From NCBI GenBank assembly GCA_034509735.1, contig JACGWO010000011.1, forward strand, positions 22,366,979-22,430,978: a stretch of 64,000 nt of DNA, written 5' to 3'. Position 1 is the first letter of the stretch. The number at the start of each line of letters is the position of its first letter. Both the position numbers and the translations under genes were made by a program. The notes under the pieces were generated by a model. The model was not told the DNA's origin and searched no databases. It saw nothing but the letters and a program-made list of their open reading frames with translations. Below are positions 12,001-35,112 of the stretch, piece after piece. The stretch is from Sesamum alatum. Lineage: Eukaryota; Streptophyta; Magnoliopsida; Lamiales; Pedaliaceae.

Positions 12001-13114
12001 GGGAAATGGGGTTAAAGCTCATACAATCATAAGTCATGTATGAGGAAACCCAACCTGGGCACTAGAGATCCTACAACTAGATTTAAGGGGAAAAACGAAT
12101 TATATAATGACTTGTTTGAAACGCACTAGCTTATCTTAATTATTTTTTCATCCTTATGATGTGAGTGCATTTATCCCGTAACAATTTGTGGAGTTGAGTT
12201 TATTAAACTCTTAGGCCTCCTTTACTTGTAAGGATTAGCCATGATATCATGGCTAATCCTTGCTAGCAATGTGTTTACTTCAAAATATACCCAAGCTCGA
12301 AGTTAATCATCCAAGTCCGACATTAGGTGTGATAATCAGATGATACATATCAAGATTTCCCCCCAAGAATTAGGTAATCACACATGGCCCACCACCTCAT
12401 GACTACTTTTTGGTTCCCACTTTTGTCCTCACCTTTTCTAATTTTTTACCAATGTGTCATTGCAATCCCAATTTATTACTCCACCTAACATGGTATGATT
12501 TGACCATTCATTTCATGTCACACCTTTTTTTTAGGGTAAATAGGTAATTTCATGTGAAAAACACTATTACAAAAATACAAAAGTCAACAACAATTAAGGT
12601 CTAATCCTATATGTTCTAATACAAGTAAACACATTTCTAAACAATCATATTTTTTCTTATCACTATTTTAACCATATTTTAATCAATCAAAACCTAATCC
12701 ATACCAATGAAGTAAAGGAGGCCTTAGTGGAAATTTGTAGCTTGAATGAGTGGAGTGTCAGAGTTACAGGAGCACTCCTGATATATTTCACCTATACGAG
12801 TGTGGAAGTAGGCCGCTTCCTATGAGAATTAGTCTTATCTTAAGAAACACTCATGAAAATCGGGATGGCACAGGGCAGTAATGTGTTGGCTATTAAAGCT
12901 TATATTAACACCTTGATTGTTATGTGCCTGCAGTGATACTTTATTTTCCATAAGTAGCCATAGTTCAAGTCTGAGACCACTACTGATCTGGAGTAGAGGT
13001 TACTATTTCACTAAGTGGAGGTTCAATGCAGAGCGCACCTTCATTATATATGCATAATAGTCTCCCTTAGCTAATATACTCTCTTTAATTTTAATATTTA
13101 AATGAGTGGGGGAT
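12001..13114 (+). other. Copia 3' untranslated region ending in the polypurine tract
   Basis: Non-coding DNA between the RNase H end and the 3' LTR. It contains a complete MITE (12214-12723). The polypurine tract gagtggggga lies at 13104-13113, just before the TGTTGG start of the LTR. No ORF of interest. Confidence 0.75.
12214..12723. mobile_element. Tourist-like MITE (PIF/Harbinger type), copy 1
   Basis: A 510-bp element with 14-bp perfect terminal inverted repeats (GGCCTCCTTTACTT / AAGTAAAGGAGGCC) and a TTA target duplication (12211-12213, 12724-12726), the PIF/Harbinger signature. Just inside the left end is a perfect 32-bp palindrome centred on ATGATATCAT (12230-12261). A second copy in the opposite orientation lies at 24280-24733. 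No coding capacity. Confidence 0.9.
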
Positions 13115-13813
13115 TGTTGGTATATATTGCATATATTGCATTTTAATATTGAAAGGAGTAACTACAATTAGACCCCTCTGAAAATGTGAAATTCCGCTTT
13201 CCTTCAAAGAAGTTTCAAAATTACAGTTACATCCCTTCCAAAAATTCTCTGTTTACACTTGACCCTCTTCCGTTAGAGTTTGGACGTAAAATATTTCCTC
13301 AAAACAAGAATTACATAAAGTTTCAATTTGCCCCTCATTTAATATTTTTATGAATATTTTTGTACTTATAAGGGGATAAATGTAATGTATATATAGAGAG
13401 TGAGTTAACATTATTATATTTTTTTCATATAATTACAAAATTATTACATGGGGATATTAAATGAGGGGTAAAATTAAGAAGTTATGTAATTTTGTTTGCT
13501 GATGTCAGCATTTTTCGTCAAAATTCCTACATCAGGTGTAAACAGTAAATTTTCCTCTGGCTAAGTACTTTGAATCTAGCAGGCTAGCTGCCCTAGCGAT
13601 TTGTGGGCGTACCTTTTAGCGAGCGAGAAGAAATATCAGATAGAGAACGATTCTTCTCGTATAGAAAGAAAGCGCTAGTTGAGTTTCGTCTTTCGACCCC
13701 ATCTAAAGTAGGGAAGTGGTCAAGACCATAAAGGCTATACTCATCCAGGTGGATTTGAAACAATTGACTTCCGAAAAAGAAAAATAGATTCATAAAAATT
13801 CACTTGGACCCGG

Positions 13814-15041
13814 TGTCACGGGCGGACTCTTTTGTCGCAGCGGAATATTTCATTTTTGCCCGTGATGCCTCTCAGGTTGCTCACAACCTTCGACCGGCCT
13901 TTCTCCATTCGAGTCCTCTCGGTCTCCCGACCATGTGTCTTCGACACTCGCAGCCTACTAGCGCGACATCCGAACGCATCCCTGTGCGGCGCCTTGCGCC
14001 CAAGCACTCGCCTATCCGGAATGCCCATATTCGCAGAGGGTCGCGGCTCTCGCGCCTTGCGCGCCTTCATGTCCGGCCCCAACTAGCTAGCTTGCCATCA
14101 TGTATCTCGCCCACAATCTCGGGCCCTGCCGATACTTCTCGCAATGGCTCAGAGCATCTTCGCCCCGTCTCGGCACTATGGGCCAACTTACGCCCACAAC
14201 GCCCATCGCACGCACAATAATTACTCGGTGCATTACCGGCGCATGTCTTCACCATGCCCGTCTCGCATTACCGGCGCATGTCTTCGCCATGCCCGTCTCG
14301 CATGCCTCGCCCGAGTAGGGCAGCATCATCCGTCCTTGGCCCAACTCTATGCCAACATCTCGCATTAGTCTCGCACGGCATGCACAACATGCCTCCTTGC
14401 CTTTCGGCGTGGCCTCATAATTTGCCCACAGCGCGGCGTTGCCCCACGACCGCGTATCTTGGCCAACGGATCATCGTGCATGGCTAGAACCCAATAGCTC
14501 ATGCCACGAGTAGCTCACGAGGTCTTCAATGCTTCGCCTCGATCGCTCATTCCGCCCGAGAGGTATTGCCTATGCCCTTCCGCAGCCCGCGGGGCATCTT
14601 CGCAATCACACGGAGCCTCTCGGCGCGTTGCTTGCCTAACGTGTGCCATCCTGGCCCCACGCCGCCCGTTCGGTTCCCATACCGACCGGGGACTTTAGCC
14701 CTCCCTTCGAGGTGCCTAAAGCCGGCCCCTGAGGCCCCCATCATGCCCCAAGGGAATCGCCCATTTAGTGCCTCACTGCACGGGGGGGACTGGCTGGAGC
14801 TCACCACTGCTGTCCCCCTTATAATAGTCTTAAAAATAATTTCCCCTGTTCTCACAGTAGATATTCAAAGTCCCTCAAATGGCCGAGGAGCGCACCTTTT
14901 TCACAACTCCCTCGTCCGACGTCCGAATCGCATACTGCTTGAACCGTTGCGCTCCCACGTGCCGGGCCGACATCCCCTTATCGCCCGCACGTCCTCCGCA
15001 AGTCACAACCGGCACTCCTAGTTAAAGGACGGCCTGTGACA
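13814..15041. mobile_element. GC-rich solo LTR with perfect 5-bp target duplication
   Basis: A 1228-bp block starts TGTCACGGGC and ends GGCCTGTGACA, giving the inverted TGTCAC/GTGACA ends common for plant Ty3/gypsy (Tekay/Del-like) LTRs. It is flanked by CCCGG on both sides (13809-13813 and 15042-15046). It is much GC-richer than its surroundings. It holds a 35-bp tandem duplication (14231-14265, 14266-14300; one mismatch). There is no internal element, so it is the product of LTR-LTR recombination. Open frames here, up to about 150 codons, are by-products of high GC and resemble no protein I know. Confidence 0.88.
14231..14300. repeat. 35-bp tandem duplication inside the solo LTR
   Basis: Two head-to-tail copies of a 35-bp unit beginning cattaccggcgcatgtcttc, one base different between them. 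A local duplication within the LTR. Confidence 0.9.
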
Positions 15042-16166
15042 CCCGGGGAGGCAGAAGGTAATCACGAATTAGTGTGTTTTTCCTTTGTTCGCAGAAGTCG
15101 TTTCAATCTAATTGCCCCATTCGATTCAAAATACGTCGCTTTATATCAATAATTCTATTGATTTCTTCATCGGAGACATTGGTCTCCCCTGGACCCTGTC
15201 GATACACAAAAATCCTATTCCTGATTCCATATCAGGTTCCGCGCAGAATGGGTAAGTGTACTTTTGAAACTTTTTTAGGGAAAAGTGTAATTTCGTATTT
15301 TCAAAGGGGGTCTAAGTGTAATTAAACCCAATATTGAAATTATAACATATGTTATTTCATAATCCCTCCATTGGTGTTGATGTTAGTGGTGTTTGTGGAT
15401 GTTTATGACCATAATATTTGTAATACTTCTCTTCAATACCATCACCTCACTACTACACCATGTTCATATACACTGTATATCCACTTTCTAGCCATTTATC
15501 CCGACTAAGTCTTGTAACTTATTGCATTATTATGCACTAATTCACATTAATACAGTGAATGACTTTTATACCTATAAAAGGGGCCCATTCTACCTTATTC
15601 GTATATACGCACACATACAATATTTCTGCATGCAATAATCCTGTAAAAGAGAGTTACATTAGTTGAAGGAAGGTGTTCTCTTTGGTGGAGCTTTGGACTC
15701 TATAACTTGTCAGGGTGTGTTAGAGTCATACAACGTTGTCAAACTGTTGCATCCTGGAGGGGACAAGTCAAGTGTGATACTACTGAACTAGTGAGAATAT
15801 TTTGTTGCAGTGGACTTGAATCTCCTTAAAGAGAACGAGATATCCGCACCTCAGTCTGAAAATAGTTTGTATCTTTTTTCAACTGTAATTGTTATTTCTA
15901 CAACCAAGATTATTTTCCACGGGCACACAAACCAATGCTAAAACTCAAACTTTGACTATTGTTAATCAACATTAACCGCTATGATTTTAGCTATTGTAAT
16001 TAAAACATGCCATGGTTGTTAACTGTGGCTTATGTTTTGACCTCACCTACGAAGAACAACAACCAACAGTTGTTGCATAACCATGGTTAATTAGTATCCA
16101 ATACTATCCATTATGATTTTAAAAGTTAGTTAACCATATTATAAAAAATTAGTAAAAAATGCAGTG

Positions 16167-17540
16167 TTGGTCCATTAACATAGTGATGGTGGCCGCTTCA
16201 GTCTAGAGCAATTCAATATCTGCAATAAAGGAATGTAATTTATGAAAATGACAATTTGGGTCCAACAAACCCCAATTTGGACCAAAATTTAAAAAATTCC
16301 CAATTTTTAGATGTCACGTGCAGGCCATTAGATAAATTCCGGTGAAATTAGAGTTTTCCAAACAAAAACTTACATTGCTTATAAATTACGGTCTTTCATT
16401 ACAAATCTCAATAGGTCTCGACTGAAACTGTCCCCAATGCTTATATTAGTGGACCAAATTTACATTTTTGGCTATAAAATCATATTGCTACCCATGTATA
16501 AAACAAACGCCGGTGCATTCCATGGATATTGTTGCTGATCTTAGCGCAATTTTGCATGAGATTTTCTTTAAAAGAAAAATTATAACTGAAACGTAAAATT
16601 CGCCACTCTTAAATTGCTTCGGGCATCAGTCAACTCCTGTTCAATTTGTCTGGATTTATTTTAGTAATTTACCTAAGTCTAAATTGGTAAAAATTTATAT
16701 TTGTAATTAAAGCTGGCATTAATAGAAAATGACAACTATACTCCTAACTAAATATAAATATTATTACGATCCAGAACTTTCCTAATTAATTCCCCACTTA
16801 TGGGCCGTTGATTAAGTATAACTCTATAATTCTATCAAATCAATTTTTCTTAAAAAAGAAAATAAAATCTGAAAAAGGGGACAAAATCGTTAAAACAAAA
16901 GAAATACCAAAAGAGATGAATGGTGCCACGATTTTAAACCTTTCGCCCCCACAGGTCGTCACGCTTTTCATCACCATTTCATACACATTAAATATGGACC
17001 CCATCGAAAAGCTTATTGAATTTTTTTTGTTGCTTGTATAACGTAGTATCTGCGGGCATAATTTTTAATAGTGCTTTTATTTTATTCAAGTTTATAATTT
17101 GTTTTTGTTATTATCTTACAACCTCACAGACAAAAAATGTCTAATAATTCTAATGCATTAATTATCAATACAAAATTTTATTCAAATTAAATTAAAAATT
17201 ACACTTTGTACAATATATGTTATATTGATAACGACGATTATATATATATATATATGCAACATAAATATTAATATATTATTTCTATTTCAATTAACAATAA
17301 ACTTAAATGAAATGGGAATAATTTTAATTTTTGAGTACATGTAATTTCATTGAATTAAATATTCAAGGAACTTGATTAAGTAGTTAATTCAACATGATTT
17401 GGAAAGTTGAATTACATTTTTGGTATTATAATAACTTGGTATAGTGGATCAAAACTACCACTGCCCTTTAAAATAGTATGGATAATTCCTGTTATATCTT
17501 CACATATATTGTAAAATTATATTTTCAGTCGCATAAAATA
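16167..17540. other. AT-rich intergenic DNA
   Basis: No gene or complete mobile element recognised. It contains (TA)-rich runs (about 17240-17255) and short A/T-rich repeats. A frame at 16808-17041 is compositionally random and not supported. Confidence 0.6.
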
Positions 17541-17542
17541 GG

Positions 17543-17828
17543 AGTTCAACGCATTTAGTCCTCTACTTTACAAGATTTTTATGATAGTCCAAAAATTGAA
17601 AATACTCGACACACTTAGTCATATGCTTTACGAAATTTTCAAAATAGTCACAAAATTGAGAAAACTCGACACATTTAATCCTCTACTTTACGGAATTTAT
17701 GGAACTAAATGTCTCGAGTTTTCTCAATTTTAAAATCATTTTGAAAATTCCGTAAAACATAGACTAAATGTGTCAAACTTTCTCAATTTTGAGATCATTT
17801 GAAAAATCTCGTAAAAGAAATGATTAAA
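17543..17828. repeat. Inverted repeat built from a repeated AT-rich motif
   Basis: The left half holds three copies of a motif of about 60 bp containing CGACACATTTAGTCCTC or variants; the right half holds two copies in reverse orientation. The two halves would fold into an imperfect hairpin. It ends where the flanking duplication of the next hAT element begins (17824). Confidence 0.7.
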
Positions 17829-17831
17829 AGT

Positions 17832-18420
17832 TAGGGGTGGCAACGGGGCGGGTTTAGGTCAGGTTTGGGTGGACCCGGGACCCGCCCCACCCAGGTTAAT
17901 TTTTAACCCCGCCCCGCCCAGGCATAAAACCTGTCGGGACGGGTCTAACGCAGTAGACCCGATTATTTTATTTTTGTTCATTTGTTCTATAAATTTAAAA
18001 AAAATAAATATATATATATATATATATATCAATTACAAATAAAATTGTTCATGATATAACTTAAACTCAAGTCAAAAAAGATTTTCAAGTACAAATAAAA
18101 TTATTCATAATAAAACAACTCAAACAATTCATATCAATTATACATTAGTAACTAATTTTTCGTCTTCCTCATCGTTAAATATTGTTGGACAATTTTTCAA
18201 TTCATCAATTGCTGAACAAGTAACTAACAATAAATAAATTAAATAATATAATATTTTATTAATTGTTTATTCTATCATGATAAGTAAAAGGAAATATATA
18301 TATATATATATATGGGGCGGGGTCCTTAAGGACTAGGACCCCCCCCGAACTCGGCCGAGTCCCCATCTTCAATTTTTTGGACCTGGATTTTGTCGAGTCC
18401 GAGTTAAATTGCCACTCTTA
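17832..18420. mobile_element. hAT-type MITE with 8-bp target duplication
   Basis: A 589-bp element with ends TAGGGGTGGCAA and TTGCCACTCTTA (inverted repeats with two mismatches) and a perfect 8-bp duplication TTAAAAGT (17824-17831, 18421-18428). GC-rich at both ends (GGGGCGGG motifs, CCCCGCCC) with an AT-rich core including TA microsatellites. No coding capacity. Confidence 0.9.
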
Positions 18421-18428
18421 TTAAAAGT

Positions 18429-18951
18429 GTTAAACCGGATTAAAAGTATAATTTAATGCATGTTAATCGACATGGCATGTCGTTCCTGCAGTCATATAAT
18501 AAATAATATTTTATATTTTAAAATATATTATAAATAAATAAATATATATATATAAACCAACACATTACCATTCAAAAAAAAATCAAGTTAGCGGTATTCA
18601 TAATGTAAGTAATCGTTTTCTATGAGTAAAAATATGGTTTAATTTCTTTTCTATATTAATATAAATATAGATAACGTGTACATGTGAAATGGAATAGAAG
18701 ATGATATAGATAATCGAATTCCACCGAAAGTTGGGCCAATCTTATTTTCTGCCAGGTAAGCAATAAGTATTGGATTTTAATTTTCTTATATTTTTGGATT
18801 TCTGGTAACAAACGCAAGCGTTTTGCATTTTTGATCCCTCTGAGTCTGAGGAACCAACCCTCCGACTCCGCCGTGCTGTATACATCATCTCACATTTTTC
18901 ACGCACAACACACACTAATTGATCAACAACACAGCACATATACGCACAGAC
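18429..18951 (+). promoter_or_regulatory. Promoter and 5' UTR region of the NDR kinase gene
   Basis: About 520 bp between the hAT MITE and the kinase start codon. The last 150 bp have the mixed composition of a 5' UTR (CT-rich, ACACAC-rich). No unambiguous TATA box or upstream ATG could be assigned. The TSS is not visible from sequence. Confidence 0.45.
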
Positions 18952-30896
<11,945 letters not shown>

Positions 30897-31484
30897 GACA
30901 TCACCAATGGAACGGAATTCCTTAAAGGTACTTCATCAGCAGATAACTATTTCTAAGCAAGACCTAAGTATCTTGCACAACATATGTTGTAACAGAAGAA
31001 TACTTTATGTGAATGCAGTCAATGTTGCCTGATTTTCAGTCAACTTGCGCTTTGTGTTTGTATCTATTCTAAACTAAGAACTTATCAACATAGGAAACCT
31101 GCTAATGTAATATAGTATAGAGGAACTACAGGGTGCTATTTGTTTTAATTGTGTTATTAAATACTTTAGTTGCAATTTATTAATCTCTCCATGTAGAGAT
31201 GAACTCAGCAGTGTGGTTTCTTGTCATTAAACCAACAATTTTATGAACCTCTTTCTAGTTTGATTTTTAGTAAAGACTGTATACTTTGAAGATTATCATT
31301 TTACTTTCTTTTTTTTTTTGTACAACTCTTCATATTCATTTTTATGAGGTATTGTTTGATTAGATGATTGACATGACGCTGTTTCTGTTGTGACTTTGTT
31401 GTTTATTATTTTTCTTAACTAGAAAATATCATGTGTTTCGCAAGTGCAGTTCCATTATAAGTGATGTAATACACATATTAGTTA
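30897..31484 (+). other. Kinase 3' UTR and downstream DNA
   Basis: The 3' UTR starts after the TAA at 30894-30896. No single poly(A) signal stands out. The rest is AT-rich with a T-tract near 31310-31319. Confidence 0.5.
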
Positions 31485-31908
31485 GGGTAAATTACAGCTA
31501 CTTCTCCTGAGGTTTGGCATAATTACAAATATTTCCTTGCTATTTGAAAAATTACAAATACCCCATGAGGTTTGTAATCGTCTAACAAATAATTCATTTT
31601 CATCCATTTTTATGGGTAAACTAACCAAAATGCCCTTATGCAATGAATTATTTTTTATTTAATTCTTAAGATTATTTTGGACTACAATGCGTAGGGAGAA
31701 GTTTTTTAAATTTTTTACACAAAGGAGCAATAATGCAATTTGTCTCGGCTGATTTTTCTATAATTTAATAAAAAAAATTAAGGGTAAAATGGTTAATTTC
31801 AAACATTTGGTTAAAAATTACAAACCTCATGGGGTATTTATAATTTTTTAAACAATGAAGAGGTATTTGTAATTATGCCAAACTTCGGAAGAGGTGGCTG
31901 TAATTAGA
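31485..31908. mobile_element. Mutator-like MITE with long inverted ends
   Basis: Left end GGGTAAATTACAGCTACTTC, then TCCTGAGGTTTGGCATAATT. The right end, in reverse complement, reads AATTACAGCCACCTCTTCCG and then AAGTTTGGCATAATTACAAA. A second, inner pair (ACCCCATGAGGTTTGTAA / TTACAAACCTCATGGGGT) continues the hairpin. This is the common plant MULE-type terminus. The right edge has decayed and the target duplication is not clear. Confidence 0.7.
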
Positions 31909-32749
31909 CATAAAGTTTGATTAAATGTAAAAAGACTGTTAAGGGTATCATCTTTTAAGTTATATACAGTTTTATATTGTACTTTGTGAAACATACAAAA
32001 AATTTTAAAAAAAAATCTCTAAATTATTTATTGAACTACAATTGCTTAAAATAAAATAAATTTTTGAATATTTTTTTTTCTATATTTATATGAAGTAGAG
32101 TTTCAAAATACTTATTCAATTTAGTAGTTACTTTAAAAATCAATTTTTTTAAAAAATTCCAAAAAAAAGAAGTACAATTTTTCATAATATTTTATTATTA
32201 TAATTTAAAATATATTTTTTTTTATCATGAATGTAATTCTCAAAATACAAACACAACAAAGTTTTAAAAGTCAAAAGTATTTTTTTAAATTTTACATGTA
32301 TTTAAATAGTTGTTTCAGTCGTCTGTTGAAACTTATTGTCGGCAGAAAAAACAAATGACAGAAAAAAGGAAGAAAGAAGTGAAAGTAGAGACGGGTGAGA
32401 GAGAGTGTGTGTAGAAGGGTAAATTAGGAAAAAAAATCAGCTTATACTAATTGGTGGTATTGTGGATCTTAGGTGGTGGGTGTGATCCATTCTCCCTCAA
32501 ATTATGATTAAATAAGACCGTACCGGGCCCTAATATTACTAACCAAACACATGATTAGACATGATAAAATTATTTATCATGCCTAATCACGCGAACCAAA
32601 CAGGACTATATAATCAAATTTATCCTATCACCCATTTAATCAATATTCGGAGTAAACGGGGACTCGACCTGAAGATGTTGTAAGGTATTTGGGATATCAA
32701 TGATTTGAGAAGCAATAGAGTATGAATTTATCCAGTTATGGTCCCAAAA
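31909..32749. other. AT-rich intergenic DNA with a hairpin
   Basis: No gene. A 17-bp inverted repeat with two mismatches (TGATTAGACATGATAAA and partner) forms a hairpin at 32552-32589, close in design to the palindrome of the Tourist MITEs. A GA/GT-rich stretch lies near 32380-32420. Confidence 0.5.
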
Positions 32750-34050
32750 GTGGATATTGCTATAATCCCCTATTGAAAAATAGTAAATGATAAATTAAAG
32801 AATAAATTTATTTACTAAATTTATGTGTATTGGATTAAATCATGACAGGTGATGGTTACGATGTATGATGCATCACAAGTTCGTAATACGTAGATAACCA
32901 TTGATGACGTACAATCATCATCTGACCGTGTCTAATCAATCGAATAAGTGTGTCTTTTAGTTGAAATGATGTGTCCATTGGGTGAAATCTTATGGGTGAA
33001 ACGATGCGTCTATTTGGATGAAGTAATATGTCCTTTGCGTGAAATAGTGCGTCCATTCGAATGAAAAGTCATAAGCTTTCAAAAACATCTTTTCTGATTA
33101 GACAAGTCCATTCAATGATACATTTCCAACTACTATAAATAGGCCCGCCTATTCACTTCATTTTCATTTAATTTATTTTATAGTTTTTAGCAATAAAAAT
33201 ATTTTGCAAGTATAGTTTAGTAAGAGAGTTCAAAATATTTTTTGGTTCGTTGTTCTCAAAGTTTGTAGTATTGCTATTTTGAGATTGTAAGTCGTTGTAT
33301 TTTGGGAGATAAAATGTTGTTTTCGTTAGCACCATAACGGACAATAATTGTTTTAAACTTGTTGGGAGAAATTAGGGATATGCGGGAACTGTGTATTATG
33401 ATGTCGATGCAAGAGATAGACTCTTTATCTATAAGACAATTATTGTACGTTCTGGTGCTAACAGAAACGACAAATTGTATCCAAGAGACAACGATTTACA
33501 ATCTCAAAGTAGCAACATTACGAACTTTGAGAACAACGAACCAAAAAATATTTTGGAACTCTCTTACTAAACTACACTTGCAAAATGCTTTTATTGCTAA
33601 CACTTTGAAATGATATTCAAATTGACTGAAAAATAAAATAAAATGGGAGAGACTGTTTATAAAAGTTGGAAAGGTATCATTGAATGTCATTGAATGTACA
33701 TGTCCAATTAAAAAGGATGTCATTGAAAGGTTATGATGTTTCATTCGAATGGACGCATCACTTCACCCAAAGGACATACCATTTCACTCAGATGGACGCA
33801 TCGTTTCACCCAAAGGGTTTCAACCAATAGACACATTATTTTAACCAAAGGACACACTTATTCAGTTGATTAGACACGATCGAATGATGATTGGGCGTCA
33901 TCAAATATCATACACGTGTCACGAGCTTGTTATGCATCACACATTATAACCAACCACTTATCATGACTTAATCAGATAGACATAAAATTATCAAATAAAG
34001 TTATTTTTTTAATTTATCATTCACCATTTTTCAGCATCCCAAGTATCCAA
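32750..34050. repeat. Large foldback element, arms about 500-600 bp
   Basis: The sequence from about 32750 reads again in reverse complement back from about 34050 (for example AATGATAAATTAAAGAATAA left against TTATTTTTTTAATTTATCAT right, and CATTCGAATG near both 33060 and 33745). The centre is near 33350. Within each arm a short GTGTCCATT..GTGAAA-type unit of about 21-24 bp repeats four to five times with variation. It encodes nothing. Exact edges and a target duplication could not be fixed. Confidence 0.75.
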
Positions 34051-35112
34051 TATGAAGTTTTTGTACTAGGGGAATTGTTTTATGAATATGCTTCCATAGC
34101 ATATTCATATGTACAAATGCCATTTTTTTTTTGTTAATGATATTTTTTGTCATTGTATTACATGTATTCCTCATTTTTTTTCTTTTAATTCATCTTGATG
34201 TTATTTTATTGACATTAATTTTCTCTTATTTAATTGTAGATATAACTATTACAAAGAGTTGAACTAAGTATCCAATCCCCATTACTACACCTTAATAAAC
34301 CTAGCCATACATAGTGTAATTAAAGCACTATTAATATTTTGAAAAGTGTTTTTAAACTACATCTCGTTTGAGATTATTAATAATTGTCCCTTTGTTTATG
34401 TTTATTATAAACCGATTGTTATGAATTTGAACTCTATGGATATGATGTTGCATTGGTGAGTAATTTATAAGTACTCTTACAAATGATCTATGATTTTGAG
34501 TATAAGAAATGTAAATCGTAGGGAACATGGTAGGAGAATCATAAATTCATGAAATTGTCTAACAAATGTTGATAAAACAAAAATCACATCTAACATATAA
34601 GTGTAAATTCTCAATATGTATGTTATATCGAGAGAAGAAGCTTAAGAGTTTAGCATAGGATTTAATGCAATTTACTTCCCTGCATCCTCCCATAAAAATG
34701 CCCATATTTATATTGACTAGTAAGAACCACGTGTGTGGCACGTAATACTTATTCCCTCGACAAAATGATTATATTATCTAAAAAATCAATTAAGCAAATA
34801 TATAAGGTATTCATAAATTAATTAGAAATATTATTTTAAAATTTAATAAGTACTTTATAAATGAAAGATCTTATCCACTAAGCTTATTGAATTTGAACTT
34901 TTAAAAAATTATTGTAAAAGCTTTTTATTCAATGAAAACTCAAAAGCTAAATAACAATATAGCTAAATAAGTTGTTATGTGAACATATGACCCCGTTATT
35001 CATTTGCTTGTTTGATTTTGTTGGTAGGAAAAATCCTCTTGCTTGATTTCATGAATTTCTTGGGTTATGAAATTATTAATCATCTCCCTATTGCTTGGCA
35101 CTTGAATTTAAA
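34051..35112. other. AT-rich intergenic DNA, nothing recognised
   Basis: No ORF with coding character, no paired terminal repeats found. Confidence 0.55.

Larger units (their letters stand above)
13155..15329. mobile_element. Mutator-like (MULE) non-autonomous element inside the 3' LTR
   Basis: The insertion is absent from the 5' LTR and is flanked by AATATTGAAA on both sides (13145-13154, 15330-15339), a 9-10-bp duplication as for Mutator-like elements. Its ends form a long imperfect inverted repeat of about 80 bp: left starts GGAGTAACTACAATTAGACC, right (reverse complement) GGGTTTAATTACACTTAGAC. The interior is a unique-looking segment (about 13560-13813 and 15047-15240) interrupted by a solo LTR (13814-15041). 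No transposase is visible. The unique segment could be captured host DNA, as in Pack-MULEs, but I could not identify its source. Confidence 0.85.
4950..15902 (+). mobile_element. Ty1/Copia LTR retrotransposon, degenerate and multiply interrupted
   Basis: The two LTRs are recognisable by direct comparison: 4950-8091 and 13115-15902. With the inserted DNA removed, each is about 600 bp (about 595 and 603). The 3' LTR begins TGTTGGTATATATTGC after a purine tract (gagtggggga, 13104-13113) and both end in CTACA. The domain order protease, integrase, RT, RNase H defines Copia. By eye the LTRs differ at roughly 15% of positions in the stretch around the TATA box, so insertion is old. No clean 5-bp target duplication remains (caatt left, accaa right). 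The internal region runs 8092-13114. Confidence 0.92.
13115..15902 (+). repeat. 3' LTR of the Copia element, split by a Mutator-like insertion
   Basis: LTR pieces are 13115-13154 and 15330-15902, about 600 bp together, matching the 5' LTR. It carries the TATAAAA box at 15573-15579. Ends CTACA at 15902. Confidence 0.9.
4886..16166. mobile_element. Possible CACTA-type relic enclosing the Copia insertion
   Basis: CACTACAAAAAATT starts at 4886, matching the start of plant CACTA elements (CACTACAA). A mirror-like end, AAAAAATGCAGTG, lies at 16154-16166. If real, the Copia element landed inside a small non-autonomous CACTA of about 330 bp. The right end has C instead of T in the TAGTG terminus, and the flanking 3-bp duplications (tat/ttg) do not match, so support is weak. 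Confidence 0.25.

Noticed and set aside
13560..13813. Organellar DNA insertion
   Set aside because: The style suggested it, but I could not match any specific plastid or mitochondrial gene, so no such call is made.
13804..14220. Long plus-strand frame of 138 codons
   Set aside because: Same GC-rich LTR; the frame crosses the LTR boundary at 13814 and has no protein-like features.
14566..15021. Open frame of about 151 codons
   Set aside because: Lies in the GC-rich solo LTR; stop codons are rare there by composition, and overlapping frames are equally open. No recognisable protein.
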